From Paracoccaceae bacterium (GTDB taxonomy: Bacteria; Pseudomonadota; Alphaproteobacteria; Rhodobacterales; Rhodobacteraceae), in assembly GCA_002708925.1 (NCBI GenBank), contig PAPN01000021.1:26407-90406 (forward strand): a DNA stretch of 64,000 nucleotides. Reading direction: 5' to 3'. The notes under the pieces were generated by a model. The model saw only the letters and a list, made by a program, of their open reading frames with translations. It was not told the DNA's origin and searched no databases. A program made the translations under genes and the position numbers. Positions 7,683-16,303 of this stretch are shown here, in pieces. How positions within the stretch are numbered: position 1 is the stretch's first letter; each line of letters starts with the position of its first letter.

Positions 7683-8845
7683 ATCACCACCACATCCAGC
7701 GGCGGGAACCCGTTGAACCCGACCGAGGCATAGCTGGACGTATACGCCCCGCAGGCCCGAATGATCACCCGATCCCCGGCGCGCAACCCGACAGGCAGTT
7801 GCACGGGGCGGTTTTCATACAGCACATCAGCCGAATCGCAGGACGGACCGGCCAGAATACAGGGGGCCATATCCTCGTGATCACGGTCGGTGATGAATTG
7901 ATAGCGGATCGCCTCTTCCATCGTTTCCGCCAGTCCTGAAAATTTACCAATATCCAGATAGACCCAGCGGTGCAGATCGTCGGGGGATTTGCGCGACACC
8001 AGCAGTACCTCGGCAGCGATCATGCCGGCCTCGGCCACCATGCCGCGGCCAGGTTCCGCCATCACGGTTTCGGCACCGTCAAAACGTGCTTCGACCATTT
8101 CCATCACCTTGGCGGCATAGGGCTGGGCGGGCTGCACTGACTCGTCATAGCTGGCGGGGAACCCACCCCCGATATTCAGCAGCGTCAGAGGCAACCCAGA
8201 GGCGCGCGCCCGGTCCCACACCTGGGCCACGCGGTCCAGCGTTTCGGCCCACATTTCGGGGCGTTTCGTCTGGCTGCCAACGTGGAAGGACAGGCCGGCA
8301 GGCTCCAGCCCCAGATCGCGGGCATAGGCCAGCAGGCTGGGGGCCATCTCGGGCGCGCAGCCGAATTTGCGGGACAGGGGCCAGTCTGCCTCGGTCGCGC
8401 CGACCAGCAGACGAATATAGACCCGCGCACCGGGGGCGTTTTCGGCGATCTTCTCCAGCTCTTCTTCGGCATCTGCCGCGAACAGGGTGATCCCCGCCTG
8501 ATAGGCAAAGGCAATGTCGCTGGGCCGTTTGATCGTGTTCCCGAACGAGACATGATCGGGATGCGCGCCCAGACCCAAGCACAGCTCGATCTCGGCGCGC
8601 GAGGCGGCATCGAAACGCGAGCCCTCGGCGATCAGCACCTCCAGCACTTCGCGCGCGGGGTTGGCCTTTACGGCATAGTGGATGTCCGCGCGGCCCAGAC
8701 CGGCAGCCAAAGCGCGGTATTGCTGCGCCACGGCAAGACGATCCAGAACCAGCGTCGGCCGGTCGAACGCGGCCTCGCGGATGTAGGTTTCGATACGGTT
8801 TTGGGGTGCGTCCAGGCTCACCTGGGGCATTACGTAGGCATTCAT
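7679..8845 (-). CDS. Ornithine/lysine decarboxylase (type III PLP enzyme)
   Basis: 388-residue fold-III PLP decarboxylase making putrescine and/or cadaverine. Key motifs: PLP lysine in HYAVKANP (~residue 52), HVGSQ (~180), [10 protein letters not shown] (~220), [11 protein letters not shown] (~260) and the substrate Cys in [10 protein letters not shown] (~320). Length and motifs match the alphaproteobacterial ornithine/lysine decarboxylase group. The start at 8845 has GGAG seven bases upstream. It is preceded by ~400 bases with no gene, the position where alphaproteobacterial speF leader RNAs occur. Its stop overlaps recR. Ornithine versus lysine preference cannot be read from sequence alone. 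Confidence 0.88.
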   Translation of the reverse strand: MNAYVMPQVSLDAPQNRIETYIREAAFDRPTLVLDRLAVAQQYRALAAGLGRADIHYAVKANPAREVLEVLIAEGSRFDAASRAEIELCLGLGAHPDHVSFGNTIKRPSDIAFAYQAGITLFAADAEEELEKIAENAPGARVYIRLLVGATEADWPLSRKFGCAPEMAPSLLAYARDLGLEPAGLSFHVGSQTKRPEMWAETLDRVAQVWDRARASGLPLTLLNIGGGFPASYDESVQPAQPYAAKVMEMVEARFDGAETVMAEPGRGMVAEAGMIAAEVLLVSRKSPDDLHRWVYLDIGKFSGLAETMEEAIRYQFITDRDHEDMAPCILAGPSCDSADVLYENRPVQLPVGLRAGDRVIIRACGAYTSSYASVGFNGFPPLDVVVI

Positions 8846-9250
8846 GGCCATCTCCAATAGACCCGGCCATATATGACCGCTCACTTCCAAGGGAGACGTT
8901 ACCGTCGCTACGTAAACACGGGGGCTGGCCCGGCCAGAGGCGCGTGCGTTGGCGTCTGTGAGCTGGGCATTTAGGGCCGCTTGCCCCACCAATCAAGAAA
9001 AAAATCAGCGCCGATGCAGAATTTTTGAACCCGGCCTGAATGTGTGAAAATATGATCAAAATCAGAGGGTTGCGCGCCAGAGCACGCAGACCCCACGGCC
9101 AGGTTTTATGCCATATTTTTCAATGCCATACGCGCACAGACCCAAAGCCAGATCCACAGGCAAACCGATTTCTATCAAATCAGGGCGTTCAGCACCACAT
9201 GGCGGGCAATGATTGCCCCTGATGCCGCGATCCGCCATCTGCCAGAATCG
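8846..9250 (-). promoter_or_regulatory. Long untranslated leader region of the decarboxylase gene
   Basis: About 400 bases with no supported gene, directly upstream of the decarboxylase. On the minus strand there are a GACG-GTAA-CGTC hairpin with a GNRA-type loop (8895-8906) and a CTGGC-CGG-GCCAG hairpin (8928-8940). A conserved structured RNA named the speF motif, of about this length, is known upstream of ornithine decarboxylase genes in alphaproteobacteria. The assignment here rests on position and length and was not tested with a covariance model. Confidence 0.4.
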
Positions 9251-9252
9251 AA

Positions 9253-9279
9253 AAGGCCCAGGGGTATTCCCTGGGCCTT
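9253..9279 (-). terminator. Rho-independent terminator after trcR
   Basis: AAGGCCCAGGGG-TATT-CCCTGGGCCTT, an 11-bp stem with a 4-5 base loop. On the minus strand it is followed by TTCG and lies 24 bases after the trcR stop. Confidence 0.8.
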
Positions 9280-9302
9280 GTCCTCGCGTCCCGATCCAAG
9301 GA

Positions 9303-10040
9303 TCAGGGCTGTTCGTCATCCGTGCCGCTGGGCAGGTTAAAGAAGCTGTCCGCGTCCAGGATTTCCTCTTCTTTTTCCTCGTCCTCATCCTTCAGGCTGA
9401 ACGTCTCCAGGCCTTCGATGGCGGTGGGGATTTTGGGCTCGGCGTCCATGGTCAGGCTCTGCTCGGTGGACAGCAGCTTGCGGCGCTCGTCATCGGACAT
9501 GGCCTGGCCCTCGGCGGCCTTCTTGGCGGCGGCCTTCTGAACGGCGGCGTCCAGTTCGGTCTGCTTGCACAGGCCCAGAGCAACCGGATCAATCGGCTGC
9601 ATGTTGGCGATGTTCCAGTGGGTGCGCTCGCGGATCGACTGAATCGTCGGCTTGGTGGTGCCCACCAGCTTGGCGATCTGGCCGTCGGTCAGCTCGGGGT
9701 GGAATTTCACCAGCCACAGGATCGAGTTCGGACGGTCCTGACGTTTCGACAGCGGGGTATAGCGCGGGCCACGGCGTTTTTCCTCGCCTTGGGCGGCGGC
9801 GTTGAACTTCAGCTTCAGCTTGTGCAGCGGGCTTTTTTCAGCGGCGGCGATTTCTTCGTCGGTCAGCTGGTTGTTGGCGACCGGATCAAATCCCTTCACA
9901 CCGGGGGCCACGTCGCCATCGGCGATGCCCTGGATCTCCAGCTCGTGCATTCCGACGAAATCGGCAATCTGCTTGAAGCTGATCGTGGTGTTGTCGATCA
10001 GCCAAACGGCGGTTGCTTTCGCCATAATCGGTTTGGCCAT
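9303..10040 (-). CDS. trcR: Cell cycle transcriptional regulator TrcR (DUF1013)
   Basis: 245-residue protein of the alphaproteobacteria-specific DUF1013/TrcR family. The N-terminus holds WLIDNTTISFKQIADFVGMHELEIQGIADG split by spacing into a helix-turn-helix-like region; a second HTH-like stretch is LTDGQIAKLVGTTKPTIQ near residue 125. The C-terminus is strongly acidic (DEDEEKEEEILDADSF). The start at 10040 has AAGGAGA upstream. Followed by a strong terminator, so monocistronic. Family assignment is confident; targets are not visible. Confidence 0.85.
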   Translation of the reverse strand: MAKPIMAKATAVWLIDNTTISFKQIADFVGMHELEIQGIADGDVAPGVKGFDPVANNQLTDEEIAAAEKSPLHKLKLKFNAAAQGEEKRRGPRYTPLSKRQDRPNSILWLVKFHPELTDGQIAKLVGTTKPTIQSIRERTHWNIANMQPIDPVALGLCKQTELDAAVQKAAAKKAAEGQAMSDDERRKLLSTEQSLTMDAEPKIPTAIEGLETFSLKDEDEEKEEEILDADSFFNLPSGTDDEQP

Positions 10041-10165
10041 GTCATCTCTCCTTGACGCAAATCTTCCCCGTTGCCTGAAAACAGGCGGCCCATGATCGGG
10101 CGGGTTTCCATTGTAGGGGAACTTGAGGCCTATATAGTGCCGAAAAAGACAGAAGGAAAGAGTTT

Positions 10166-10807
10166 ATGCGATTTGCCCTGTTGGCCCTGCTGGCCGCGCT
10201 GAGCTTCGCCGCCCCTGCCCGTGCGGATGGGGAAAAATCTGGAGAGTTTGATTACTACGTCCTGGCGCTGAGCTGGTCGCCCAGTTGGTGTGCCATCGAA
10301 GGGGACGCGCGCAATTCCCCGCAATGCGACCCGCGTCACGATTACGGCTGGGTGCTGCATGGGCTGTGGCCGCAGTATCATCGCGGCTGGCCTGCGTTCT
10401 GCCGCACAACCGAACCGCACCCCACCCGCCGCATGTCCAACGAGATGGAGGACATCATGGGCAGTTCCGGCCTGGCTTGGTATCAGTGGAAAAAGCATGG
10501 CACCTGCTCGGGGCTGACGGCGGCGCAATATTACGCCCTGTCGCGCCGCGCCTATGAAAGCGTGAACCGCCCGCAGATTTTCCGCAAACTGGATCGGTCG
10601 GTGAAACTGCCCGCCTCGGTCGTGGAAGAGGCGTTTTTGAAGGCCAACCCGGACTGGGAGCCCGACATGCTGACCATCACCTGCCGCGACGGACGCATCC
10701 AAGAGGCTCGCCTGTGCCTGTCCAAAGACCTGCGCCCCGTGCCTTGTGGCCGGGACGCTGTCAAAGATTGCCGCATGAAAGACGCGCTATTCGATCCGAT
10801 CAGATAG
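10166..10807 (+). CDS. Ribonuclease T2 family protein
   Basis: 213-residue secreted endoribonuclease. Signal peptide MRFALLALLAALSFAAPARA, then the two T2 catalytic blocks: CAS-1 VLHGLWPQ (~residue 63) and CAS-2 YQWKKHGTC (~110), each with its catalytic His, and multiple Cys for disulfides. It cleaves RNA via 2',3'-cyclic intermediates in the periplasm or outside, consistent with nucleotide scavenging. The start has AAGGAAAG. Its 3' end overlaps the convergent H-NS gene by eight bases. Confidence 0.92.
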   Translation: MRFALLALLAALSFAAPARADGEKSGEFDYYVLALSWSPSWCAIEGDARNSPQCDPRHDYGWVLHGLWPQYHRGWPAFCRTTEPHPTRRMSNEMEDIMGSSGLAWYQWKKHGTCSGLTAAQYYALSRRAYESVNRPQIFRKLDRSVKLPASVVEEAFLKANPDWEPDMLTITCRDGRIQEARLCLSKDLRPVPCGRDAVKDCRMKDALFDPIR

Positions 10808-11138
10808 CCAAGTCTTCGGGGGATTTACCCGCCTGAACGGCCGCAACAAACCATTCGGGCCGGCGGCCTTTGCCGGTCCAGGTTTGCGCGGGGTTTTCAG
10901 GATTGGCGAACTTGGGAATCCCAGCGGGTTTCGCTTTCCGCCCGGCACTGGCCCCGGTCAGCTCTGCCAGAGAGAACCCCATTTCCTTGGCTTTGGCTTC
11001 AAGCGCGGCCAGGGCCTCTTGGCGCTGCCGTTCTTCGAAAGAGGCAATAGCCTTTGCGACTTTCTTTTCCAGCGCCTTCAAATCCGCCAAAGAAAGAGCA
11101 TTCAGATCTGCGGCGGTAATTTCCAAAAGTGCGGACAT
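10800..11138 (-). CDS. H-NS family nucleoid-associated protein (HvrA-like)
   Basis: 112-residue xenogeneic-silencer type protein. The N-terminal ~60 residues form a coiled coil (LADLKALEKKVAKAIASFEE, then KAKEMGF). A Lys-rich linker follows, then the C-terminal DNA-binding motif NPENPAQTWTGKGRRPEWF, the H-NS consensus (TWTGKGRxPxW). The start at 11138 has AGGA. The upstream 150 bases are markedly AT-rich and contain an inverted repeat GTAGAG-N5-CTCTAC (11248-11264), plausible for autoregulation. Confidence 0.93.
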   Translation of the reverse strand: MSALLEITAADLNALSLADLKALEKKVAKAIASFEERQRQEALAALEAKAKEMGFSLAELTGASAGRKAKPAGIPKFANPENPAQTWTGKGRRPEWFVAAVQAGKSPEDLAI

Positions 11139-11294
11139 AATTTTCCTCGTGTTTTCAGAGTGGTGCAATTTCTATGGAGTATCGCAATCTTATTTTCAAT
11201 TCAATTTCGTGGAAATTCTGGAAATACGCACACCATAAGAAAGGCAAGTAGAGCGACACTCTACCTAAAATAGCAAACTCTGACCGCCTACATA

Positions 11295-11321
11295 AAAAAA
11301 GGGGCCCCCGGCCCCTTTTTC
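11295..11321 (-). terminator. Rho-independent terminator after the quinone oxidoreductase gene (bidirectional)
   Basis: AAAAAGGGGC-CCCCG-GCCCCTTTTT: a GC stem flanked by A and T tracts on both sides, 20 bases after the oxidoreductase stop. Confidence 0.85.
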
Positions 11322-11341
11322 ATCCCAATGCTGCCGGGGCT

Positions 11342-12331
11342 TCACCCGCCAAAGACAGTCAGAACGATCTTGCCGATATGCCCGCTGCTTTCCATCCGGG
11401 CATGGGCCTGGCTGGCATCTGCAAGCGCAAATTCGCTGTCCATCACTGGGGCGATCTTGCCAGCATTCAGCAGCGGCCAGACGTTCTCATGCAGGCTGTC
11501 GGCGATTTTGGCCTTGGCCAGGTCGCTTTGCGGGCGCAGAGTGGACCCGGTGATCGTCAGCCTCCGCGTCATGACCTGCGCAAAGTTCATCTCGACCTTG
11601 GGGCCCTGTAGGAACGCGATCTGCACCAGCCGCCCGTCATCGGCCAGCGCCCGGATATTGCGCGGGATATACAGGCCGCCCACCATATCCAGGATCAGGT
11701 TCGCGCCGCCCTCGGATTTCATCACATCGACGAAATCTTCGTCCTTATAGATAATCGTCCGCTCGGCCCCCAGCGCGGCGCAGGCGGCGGCTTTTTCCTG
11801 ATTGCCGACGGTCACGAACACCCGCGCGCCGAATTCACGGGCCAGTTGGATCGCCGTCGTGCCAATCCCGGACGAGCCGCCGTGGATCAAGAACCGCTCT
11901 CCTGCTTTTAGGCCACCGCGCTGGAACACGTTGGACCAGACGGTGAAATAGGTCTCGGGCAGGCAGGCGGCCTCTTTCAGCCCCATACCGTCCGGCACCG
12001 GCAGGCAATGCGCTGCCGGGGTGGCCACGTATTCGGCATAGCCGCCGCCGGGCAGCAGCCCGCAGACCGGATCGCCAACCGACCAGCCGCTCACGCCGGC
12101 GCCGATCGCCTCGATATGCCCCGAGGCTTCAAGCCCCGGCAGATCGCTGGCCGTGGGCGGCGGCGCATAGGCCCCGGCGCGTTGCAGCGCATCGGGGCGG
12201 TTCACACCGGCATAGGCGACCTTGATCACCACCTGGCCCGCCGCGGGCTGCGGCACCGGGCGTTCGCAGAGTTTCAGCACGTCCGGTCCACCCGGTTCGG
12301 TGATTTCCACCGCCCGCATCATCTGGGTCAT
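11342..12331 (-). CDS. NAD(P)H-quinone oxidoreductase (PIG3-like MDR family)
   Basis: 329-residue medium-chain dehydrogenase/reductase without the alcohol-dehydrogenase zinc ligands. N-terminal GroES-like domain (GVNRPDALQRAGAY), nucleotide-binding motif HGGSSGIGTTAIQLA near residue 150, and the family's conserved STLRPQS near 270. It reduces quinones using NADPH. The start at 12331 has AAGGAGA. It lies 10 bases after the COQ9 gene, so the two form an operon linking quinone synthesis and quinone redox. Confidence 0.88.
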   Translation of the reverse strand: MTQMMRAVEITEPGGPDVLKLCERPVPQPAAGQVVIKVAYAGVNRPDALQRAGAYAPPPTASDLPGLEASGHIEAIGAGVSGWSVGDPVCGLLPGGGYAEYVATPAAHCLPVPDGMGLKEAACLPETYFTVWSNVFQRGGLKAGERFLIHGGSSGIGTTAIQLAREFGARVFVTVGNQEKAAACAALGAERTIIYKDEDFVDVMKSEGGANLILDMVGGLYIPRNIRALADDGRLVQIAFLQGPKVEMNFAQVMTRRLTITGSTLRPQSDLAKAKIADSLHENVWPLLNAGKIAPVMDSEFALADASQAHARMESSGHIGKIVLTVFGG

Positions 12332-12341
12332 TGTTGTCTCC

Positions 12342-13028
12342 TTAGGTTTTGCCCTGCATCTGGCCGGGCAGGTCATTGCGCGCGGCTTTGGGGGCTTTGA
12401 TCGTGTTCAGAACGGCCAGAGGCCCCGCGAACAGGGGGCTCAGGGCCTTGTTTTCGCGTATGCCGGCCTTGAACTTCTCGAAACGCATAACATCGTCGAT
12501 CCGCCGCTCCAAGAAATCCCATGTCGCCTGTTCACCTGGCGAATCGTCTCCCAGCCAGAACAGCACGGTTGCGCCATAGACCCCGCTCAGCGTCATGCGC
12601 TTGGTGTACCAGTTCACATCCTCCGAACTGTCCCCAAGCGTATTCCAGATCAGATCGCAGGTGTTCCAGATCAGCCGGGCCCCTTCTGGCGCGTGCTGCG
12701 GCAGGGCGAACAAAGTCGAGCCGCGCCGCACGGCCTCTTTGTCATCGGCCGCTTCGATCCGGAACCGGATCAGGGCGGCCACCTTCTGGGAATAGCGCAG
12801 GCCAGACAGGTCCGCGGCCTTATAGCGCTCGGTCATCAGCCGATCCCCGCGCTGATGATAGGCCACCGCCAGATCCACCGCACCGCGCGGACAGACCGCC
12901 CGCGCCACCGTCGGGTTAACCCCCGAATCCGCCACGGCCGCCTCAAAGGTTTCCGTGCTCCAGCCATCAAAGGCCACGTGGCTTAGCGCGGCGTCCAGCA
13001 GGGTTTCCTTCGCATCCGGTGCAGTCAT
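12342..13028 (-). CDS. COQ9 family ubiquinone biosynthesis protein
   Basis: 228-residue protein with a TetR-like N-terminus (LLDAALSHVAFDGWSTETFEAA) and the COQ9 core WYTKRMTLSGVYGATVLFWLGD...TWDFLERRIDDVM. COQ9 proteins bind lipid and support the Coq7-type hydroxylation of ubiquinone precursors. The start at 13028 has AGGAG. First gene of an operon with the quinone oxidoreductase; divergent from rpsU. Confidence 0.9.
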   Translation of the reverse strand: MTAPDAKETLLDAALSHVAFDGWSTETFEAAVADSGVNPTVARAVCPRGAVDLAVAYHQRGDRLMTERYKAADLSGLRYSQKVAALIRFRIEAADDKEAVRRGSTLFALPQHAPEGARLIWNTCDLIWNTLGDSSEDVNWYTKRMTLSGVYGATVLFWLGDDSPGEQATWDFLERRIDDVMRFEKFKAGIRENKALSPLFAGPLAVLNTIKAPKAARNDLPGQMQGKT

Positions 13029-13059
13029 GGCGGGCTCCTTTTCATGCTTGGCCACACCC

Positions 13060-13088
13060 TAGACAAATAGGGCAGCCTTTGCTATATG
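13060..13088 (+). promoter_or_regulatory. Predicted sigma-70 promoter of rpsU
   Basis: TAGACA at 13060-13065 and TATATG at 13083-13088 with 17-base spacing, about 50 bases before the rpsU start. Confidence 0.55.
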
Positions 13089-13140
13089 GCCACTTCCTGC
13101 AATTCCTTGCAACTCAACTTAGAAAGGTGGTGAAAACCAC

Positions 13141-13347
13141 ATGCAGGTTAGCGTTCGCGACAATAACGTCGATCAGGCCCTTCGGGCCCTGAAGAAGAAG
13201 CTACAGCGCGAAGGTGTGTTCCGCGAAATGAAGCTGAAGCAGCATTTCGAGAAACCCTCTGTCAAAAAAGCGCGTGAGAAAGCTGAAGCGATCCGCCGTG
13301 CCCGTAAACTGGCACGCAAGAAAGCACAGCGCGAAGGTCTTCTGTAA
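13141..13347 (+). CDS. rpsU: 30S ribosomal protein S21
   Basis: 68-residue, very basic small-subunit protein with the S21 pattern [20 protein letters not shown] and [20 protein letters not shown]. It helps mRNA base-pair with the anti-Shine-Dalgarno. Preceded by AAAGGTGGTG and a predicted promoter; followed by two hairpin terminators. Confidence 0.97.
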   Translation: MQVSVRDNNVDQALRALKKKLQREGVFREMKLKQHFEKPSVKKAREKAEAIRRARKLARKKAQREGLL

Positions 13348-13380
13348 GATCTCTCTCGGTAGCTTTGGATGCTGAAGACG

Positions 13381-13408
13381 ACCCCCGAGGTATTCCACGG
13401 GGGTTTGT
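13381..13408 (+). terminator. First terminator after rpsU
   Basis: ACCCCCG...CGGGGGT (7-bp stem) followed by TTGTCGTTT, 34 bases after the rpsU stop. Confidence 0.65.
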
Positions 13409-13449
13409 CGTTTCTGGCTCAATGCCAAAAAGTACGACCTAAAATAAAA

Positions 13450-13486
13450 CGCGCCCGGCCGGACAGCTGGGCGCGTTTTTCGTTTT
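13450..13486 (+). terminator. Second terminator after rpsU
   Basis: CGCGCCC...GGGCGCG stem followed by TTTTTCGTTTT on the plus strand. It backs up the hairpin ~70 bases upstream. No gene is seen between 13348 and 13614. Confidence 0.75.
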
Positions 13487-13576
13487 GGTTTCTAATTCCA
13501 ACCCCAAAGTCCGCACCGTCATCGGGAGAGGAGCGAGGAGGACAACGCCGCGCACCCCAGGGCCGGAACCAGATCA

Positions 13577-13603
13577 AAGGGGCCCTCTGGGAAGGCCCCT
13601 TTT
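13577..13603 (-). terminator. Terminator of the aldehyde dehydrogenase gene
   Basis: AAGGGGCC-CTCTGGGAA-GGCCCCTT, flanked by A/T on both sides, 12 bases beyond the dehydrogenase stop on the minus strand. Confidence 0.75.
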
Positions 13604-13614
13604 CTGCTCTGAAC

Positions 13615-15138
13615 TTAGAAGAAGCCCAGTTTGTTGGGGTTGTAGCTGACCAGCATGTTTTTGGTCTGCTGGTAGTGGTCCAGCATCATCTTGTGGGTCT
13701 CGCGACCGATGCCCGACTGTTTGTAACCACCAAAGGCCGCGTGGGCCGGATAGGCGTGGTAGTTGTTCACCCAGACACGGCCAGCCTCGATCCCGCGGCC
13801 AAAGCGATAGGCACGGGTGCCGTCACGCGTCCAGACACCGGCGCCCAGGCCGTACATGGTGTCATTGGCGATCTGCATGGCCTCTTCTTCGTCTTTGAAG
13901 GTGGTGACGGACACAACCGGGCCAAAGATCTCTTCCTGGAAGACACGCATCTTGTTGTGGCCTTTCAGGATGGTCGGCTGGATGTAGTAGCCGTTCGAGA
14001 TGTCACCGTTAAAGCGGGCAGCGTCGCCACCGGCCAGAACCTCGGCCCCTTCTTCGACACCGATTTGCAGGTAGGACAGGATTTTTTCCTGCTGTTCCTG
14101 GCTGGCTTGGGCACCGACCATGGTGCTCATGTCGCGCGGATCGCCTTGTTTGATGGCTTTCACGCGGGCGATGCAGCGCTCGATGAACTCTTCGTAGATG
14201 TCTTCCTGGATCAGGGCGCGCGACGGGCAGGTGCAGACCTCACCCTGGTTGAAGGCGAACAGAACAAAACCTTCGACGGCTTTGTCCAGAAACGCATCGT
14301 CCTGAGCCATCACATCCGAGAAGAAGATGTTCGGCGATTTGCCGCCCAGCTCCAGCGTCACCGGGATCAGGTTTTCAGTCGCGGCCTTCATGATGATGCG
14401 GCCGGTTTCAGTGGAGCCGGTAAAGGCGATCTTGGCAATGCGCGGGCTGGTGGCCAGCGGGCCGCCAACGTCCGGGCCCATGCCGTTCACCACGTTCAGA
14501 ACGCCGGCGGGCAGCAGATCTGCAATCACTTCCATCAGAACCATGATCGCGGCGGGGGTCTGCTCGGCCGGTTTCAGCACGATGCAGTTACCAGCAGCCA
14601 GGGCGGGCGCCAGTTTCCACGCGGCCATCAGAACCGAGAAGTTCCACGGGATGATCTGGCCGACGACGCCCAGCGGTTCATGGAAATGATAGGCCACGGT
14701 GTCGTGGTCGATCTCGGACATGGTGCCTTCTTGGCCGCGCAGAACGCCGGCAAAGTAGCGGAAATGGTCTGCCGACAGCGGGATGTCTGCGGCGGTGGTT
14801 TCGCGGATCGGCTTACCGTTGTCCCAGGTCTCGGCGGTGGCGATCAGCTCCAGGTTTTCTTCGATACGGTCTGCGATTTTCAGCAGGATATTCGAGCGCT
14901 CGGCCGGCGAGGTTTTGCCCCAGGCGTCTTTGGCTGCGTGTGCGGCATCCAGCGCCAGTTCCACGTCCGCCGCGTCCGAACGGGCCACTTCACAGACAAC
15001 ACCGCCGGTGATGGGGGTGATGTTTTCGAAGTATTTGCCGTTCACGGGCGCAACGAACTTGCCGCCGATGAAGTTGTCATAGCGCGCCTTGAAGGGCGAT
15101 GCGTACTGCACGTCGCTGGCTTGAGTCATATCGTTCAT
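13615..15138 (-). CDS. Aldehyde dehydrogenase, AcoD/ExaC type
   Basis: 507-residue NAD-dependent aldehyde dehydrogenase oxidising acetaldehyde-like substrates to acids. Catalytic features: IPWNFS (~160), the glycine motif GSTETGR (~240), Glu in LELGGKSPN (~262) and catalytic Cys in [10 protein letters not shown] (~301). The C-terminal SGIGRETH is typical of the AcoD/ExaC group. The start has GGAGGAGA. An immediately upstream hairpin (15160-15175) lies before the ribosome site. The neighbouring Fis-type regulator and the 18-bp palindrome at 15244-15261 point to aldehyde- or alcohol-induced expression. Confidence 0.93.
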   Translation of the reverse strand: MNDMTQASDVQYASPFKARYDNFIGGKFVAPVNGKYFENITPITGGVVCEVARSDAADVELALDAAHAAKDAWGKTSPAERSNILLKIADRIEENLELIATAETWDNGKPIRETTAADIPLSADHFRYFAGVLRGQEGTMSEIDHDTVAYHFHEPLGVVGQIIPWNFSVLMAAWKLAPALAAGNCIVLKPAEQTPAAIMVLMEVIADLLPAGVLNVVNGMGPDVGGPLATSPRIAKIAFTGSTETGRIIMKAATENLIPVTLELGGKSPNIFFSDVMAQDDAFLDKAVEGFVLFAFNQGEVCTCPSRALIQEDIYEEFIERCIARVKAIKQGDPRDMSTMVGAQASQEQQEKILSYLQIGVEEGAEVLAGGDAARFNGDISNGYYIQPTILKGHNKMRVFQEEIFGPVVSVTTFKDEEEAMQIANDTMYGLGAGVWTRDGTRAYRFGRGIEAGRVWVNNYHAYPAHAAFGGYKQSGIGRETHKMMLDHYQQTKNMLVSYNPNKLGFF

Positions 15139-15243
15139 TTTGGAATCTCCTCCTCAGTAGCCGGGCATACCCGGCGAATGGACAGAGGTTTCCGTGATTC
15201 CGCGCTTCAAACAGCCCCCCAAAGACGGGCGGTATGGGCGATG

Positions 15244-15261
15244 TGTCTCAGTACTGAGACA
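15244..15261. promoter_or_regulatory. 18-bp perfect palindrome, likely operator for the aldehyde dehydrogenase gene
   Basis: TGTCTCAGTACTGAGACA, perfectly self-complementary, lies 106 bases upstream of the dehydrogenase start and just beyond the stop of the AcoR-like regulator. GTCTCA/TGAGAC arms suit a Fis-type HTH dimer. Binding is inferred. Confidence 0.6.
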
Positions 15262-15283
15262 ATTGAAACCGAAAAGCGTGGCG

Positions 15284-16234
15284 TCAATCCAGCCCCAGAC
15301 GTTTCATCCGGCGATACAGCGTAGCGCGGCCAATCCCCAGTGCGCGCGCCGCCGCCGAGGCATTCCCCCCGGCCCGCGCCAGCGCCCGGCGCAACGCGGC
15401 GCGTTCGGCCTGCTCCAGCCCGCGGCGGTCCTGAGCCGTGCCCAGAACGTCCACCGCCGGCATCGGATTATCAAAGCTATGCCCCTGCAAACCCAGTTTG
15501 CGCCGGGCCGCGCGAGTGGCGCCGATCACCAGATCATCGCCGTCTACGGCCAGCAGGGTTGTCTCGTCCGGGCGATCCGCGCCAACATCCACGAAACGCG
15601 CCCCGGCAAAGGAAGCGTGGAAATGGGCTGTCTCAATCTGCCGCGCGGCCTGCGCCACGACACCGGCGATCAGACGGGTGTAACCCTCGGTCTGATCCGC
15701 CCGGCACGAGGACACATCCAGCGCCGCCAGCACCTCGCCCCTGGCACCGTAAATGGGCGCATCCATGCAGCTCATGGCGGTGTTGCGGCTGTGGAAATGT
15801 TCATCGCGGTGGATGATGACCTGACGGTTTTCCGCCAGACAGGTGCCAATTCCGTTGGTGCCCTCGGCCTGTTCGCTCCAGATTGCGCCGGACCACAGGC
15901 CCCAGCTTTGGAACACGGCCCTGTCGGAATCCGAGCACCTCTCTTGCAGCACCACGCCCTCGGCGTCTGTCAGCAGCACGCAGCAGCCGGTGCTGCCGAC
16001 CATGCGGAACAGCTGATCAATCTGCGGGACGGCCAGTTCCAGAAAATCGCCCATTGCGTCGCGGCGTTTCAGAACCTCGGTCATCTCGACTCGTTCGGGA
16101 GCGCGCTTGTTGCGCGGATCCAGCCCATAAGTGACCGCCGAACGCCGCCACGACGCTGCCAGCCGAGACGTCGCCGCCGCACGGGGCGAATGCGCTTCCT
16201 CCAGCACTCTGTCAGCGTGATGCAACTGCGTCAT
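15284..16234 (-). CDS. AcoR-like GAF/Fis-type transcriptional regulator lacking the AAA+ domain
   Basis: 316 residues: an N-terminal activator region (LAASWRRSAVTYGLDP), a GAF-like sensor domain (residues ~70-200, including EGTNGIGTCLAENRQV, a motif of AcoR-type activators), and a C-terminal Fis HTH (NASAAARALGIGRATLYRRMKRLGL). The central sigma-54-interacting AAA+ domain (GAFTGA, Walker A) is absent, so it cannot act as a classical enhancer-binding protein. Same strand and just upstream of the aldehyde dehydrogenase, its probable target. Confidence 0.85.
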   Translation of the reverse strand: MTQLHHADRVLEEAHSPRAAATSRLAASWRRSAVTYGLDPRNKRAPERVEMTEVLKRRDAMGDFLELAVPQIDQLFRMVGSTGCCVLLTDAEGVVLQERCSDSDRAVFQSWGLWSGAIWSEQAEGTNGIGTCLAENRQVIIHRDEHFHSRNTAMSCMDAPIYGARGEVLAALDVSSCRADQTEGYTRLIAGVVAQAARQIETAHFHASFAGARFVDVGADRPDETTLLAVDGDDLVIGATRAARRKLGLQGHSFDNPMPAVDVLGTAQDRRGLEQAERAALRRALARAGGNASAAARALGIGRATLYRRMKRLGLD

Positions 16235-16303
16235 GCAGGTTCCTCCGGGCTCCTCACCTGGGTGCTTAGCACGTCAGAGCCCAGAAAACAAAGGCGATCG
16301 GGC

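Noticed and set aside
13615..15138. Assigning the aldehyde dehydrogenase as BoxD/BoxZ of the benzoate pathway
   Set aside because: Motifs and the adjacent AcoR-like regulator indicate the AcoD/ExaC acetaldehyde group, it is 25 kb from the box genes and has no box operator.
13369..15324. 651-codon plus-strand frame
   Set aside because: Antisense to the aldehyde dehydrogenase gene and crosses three terminators; composition is that of a shadow frame.
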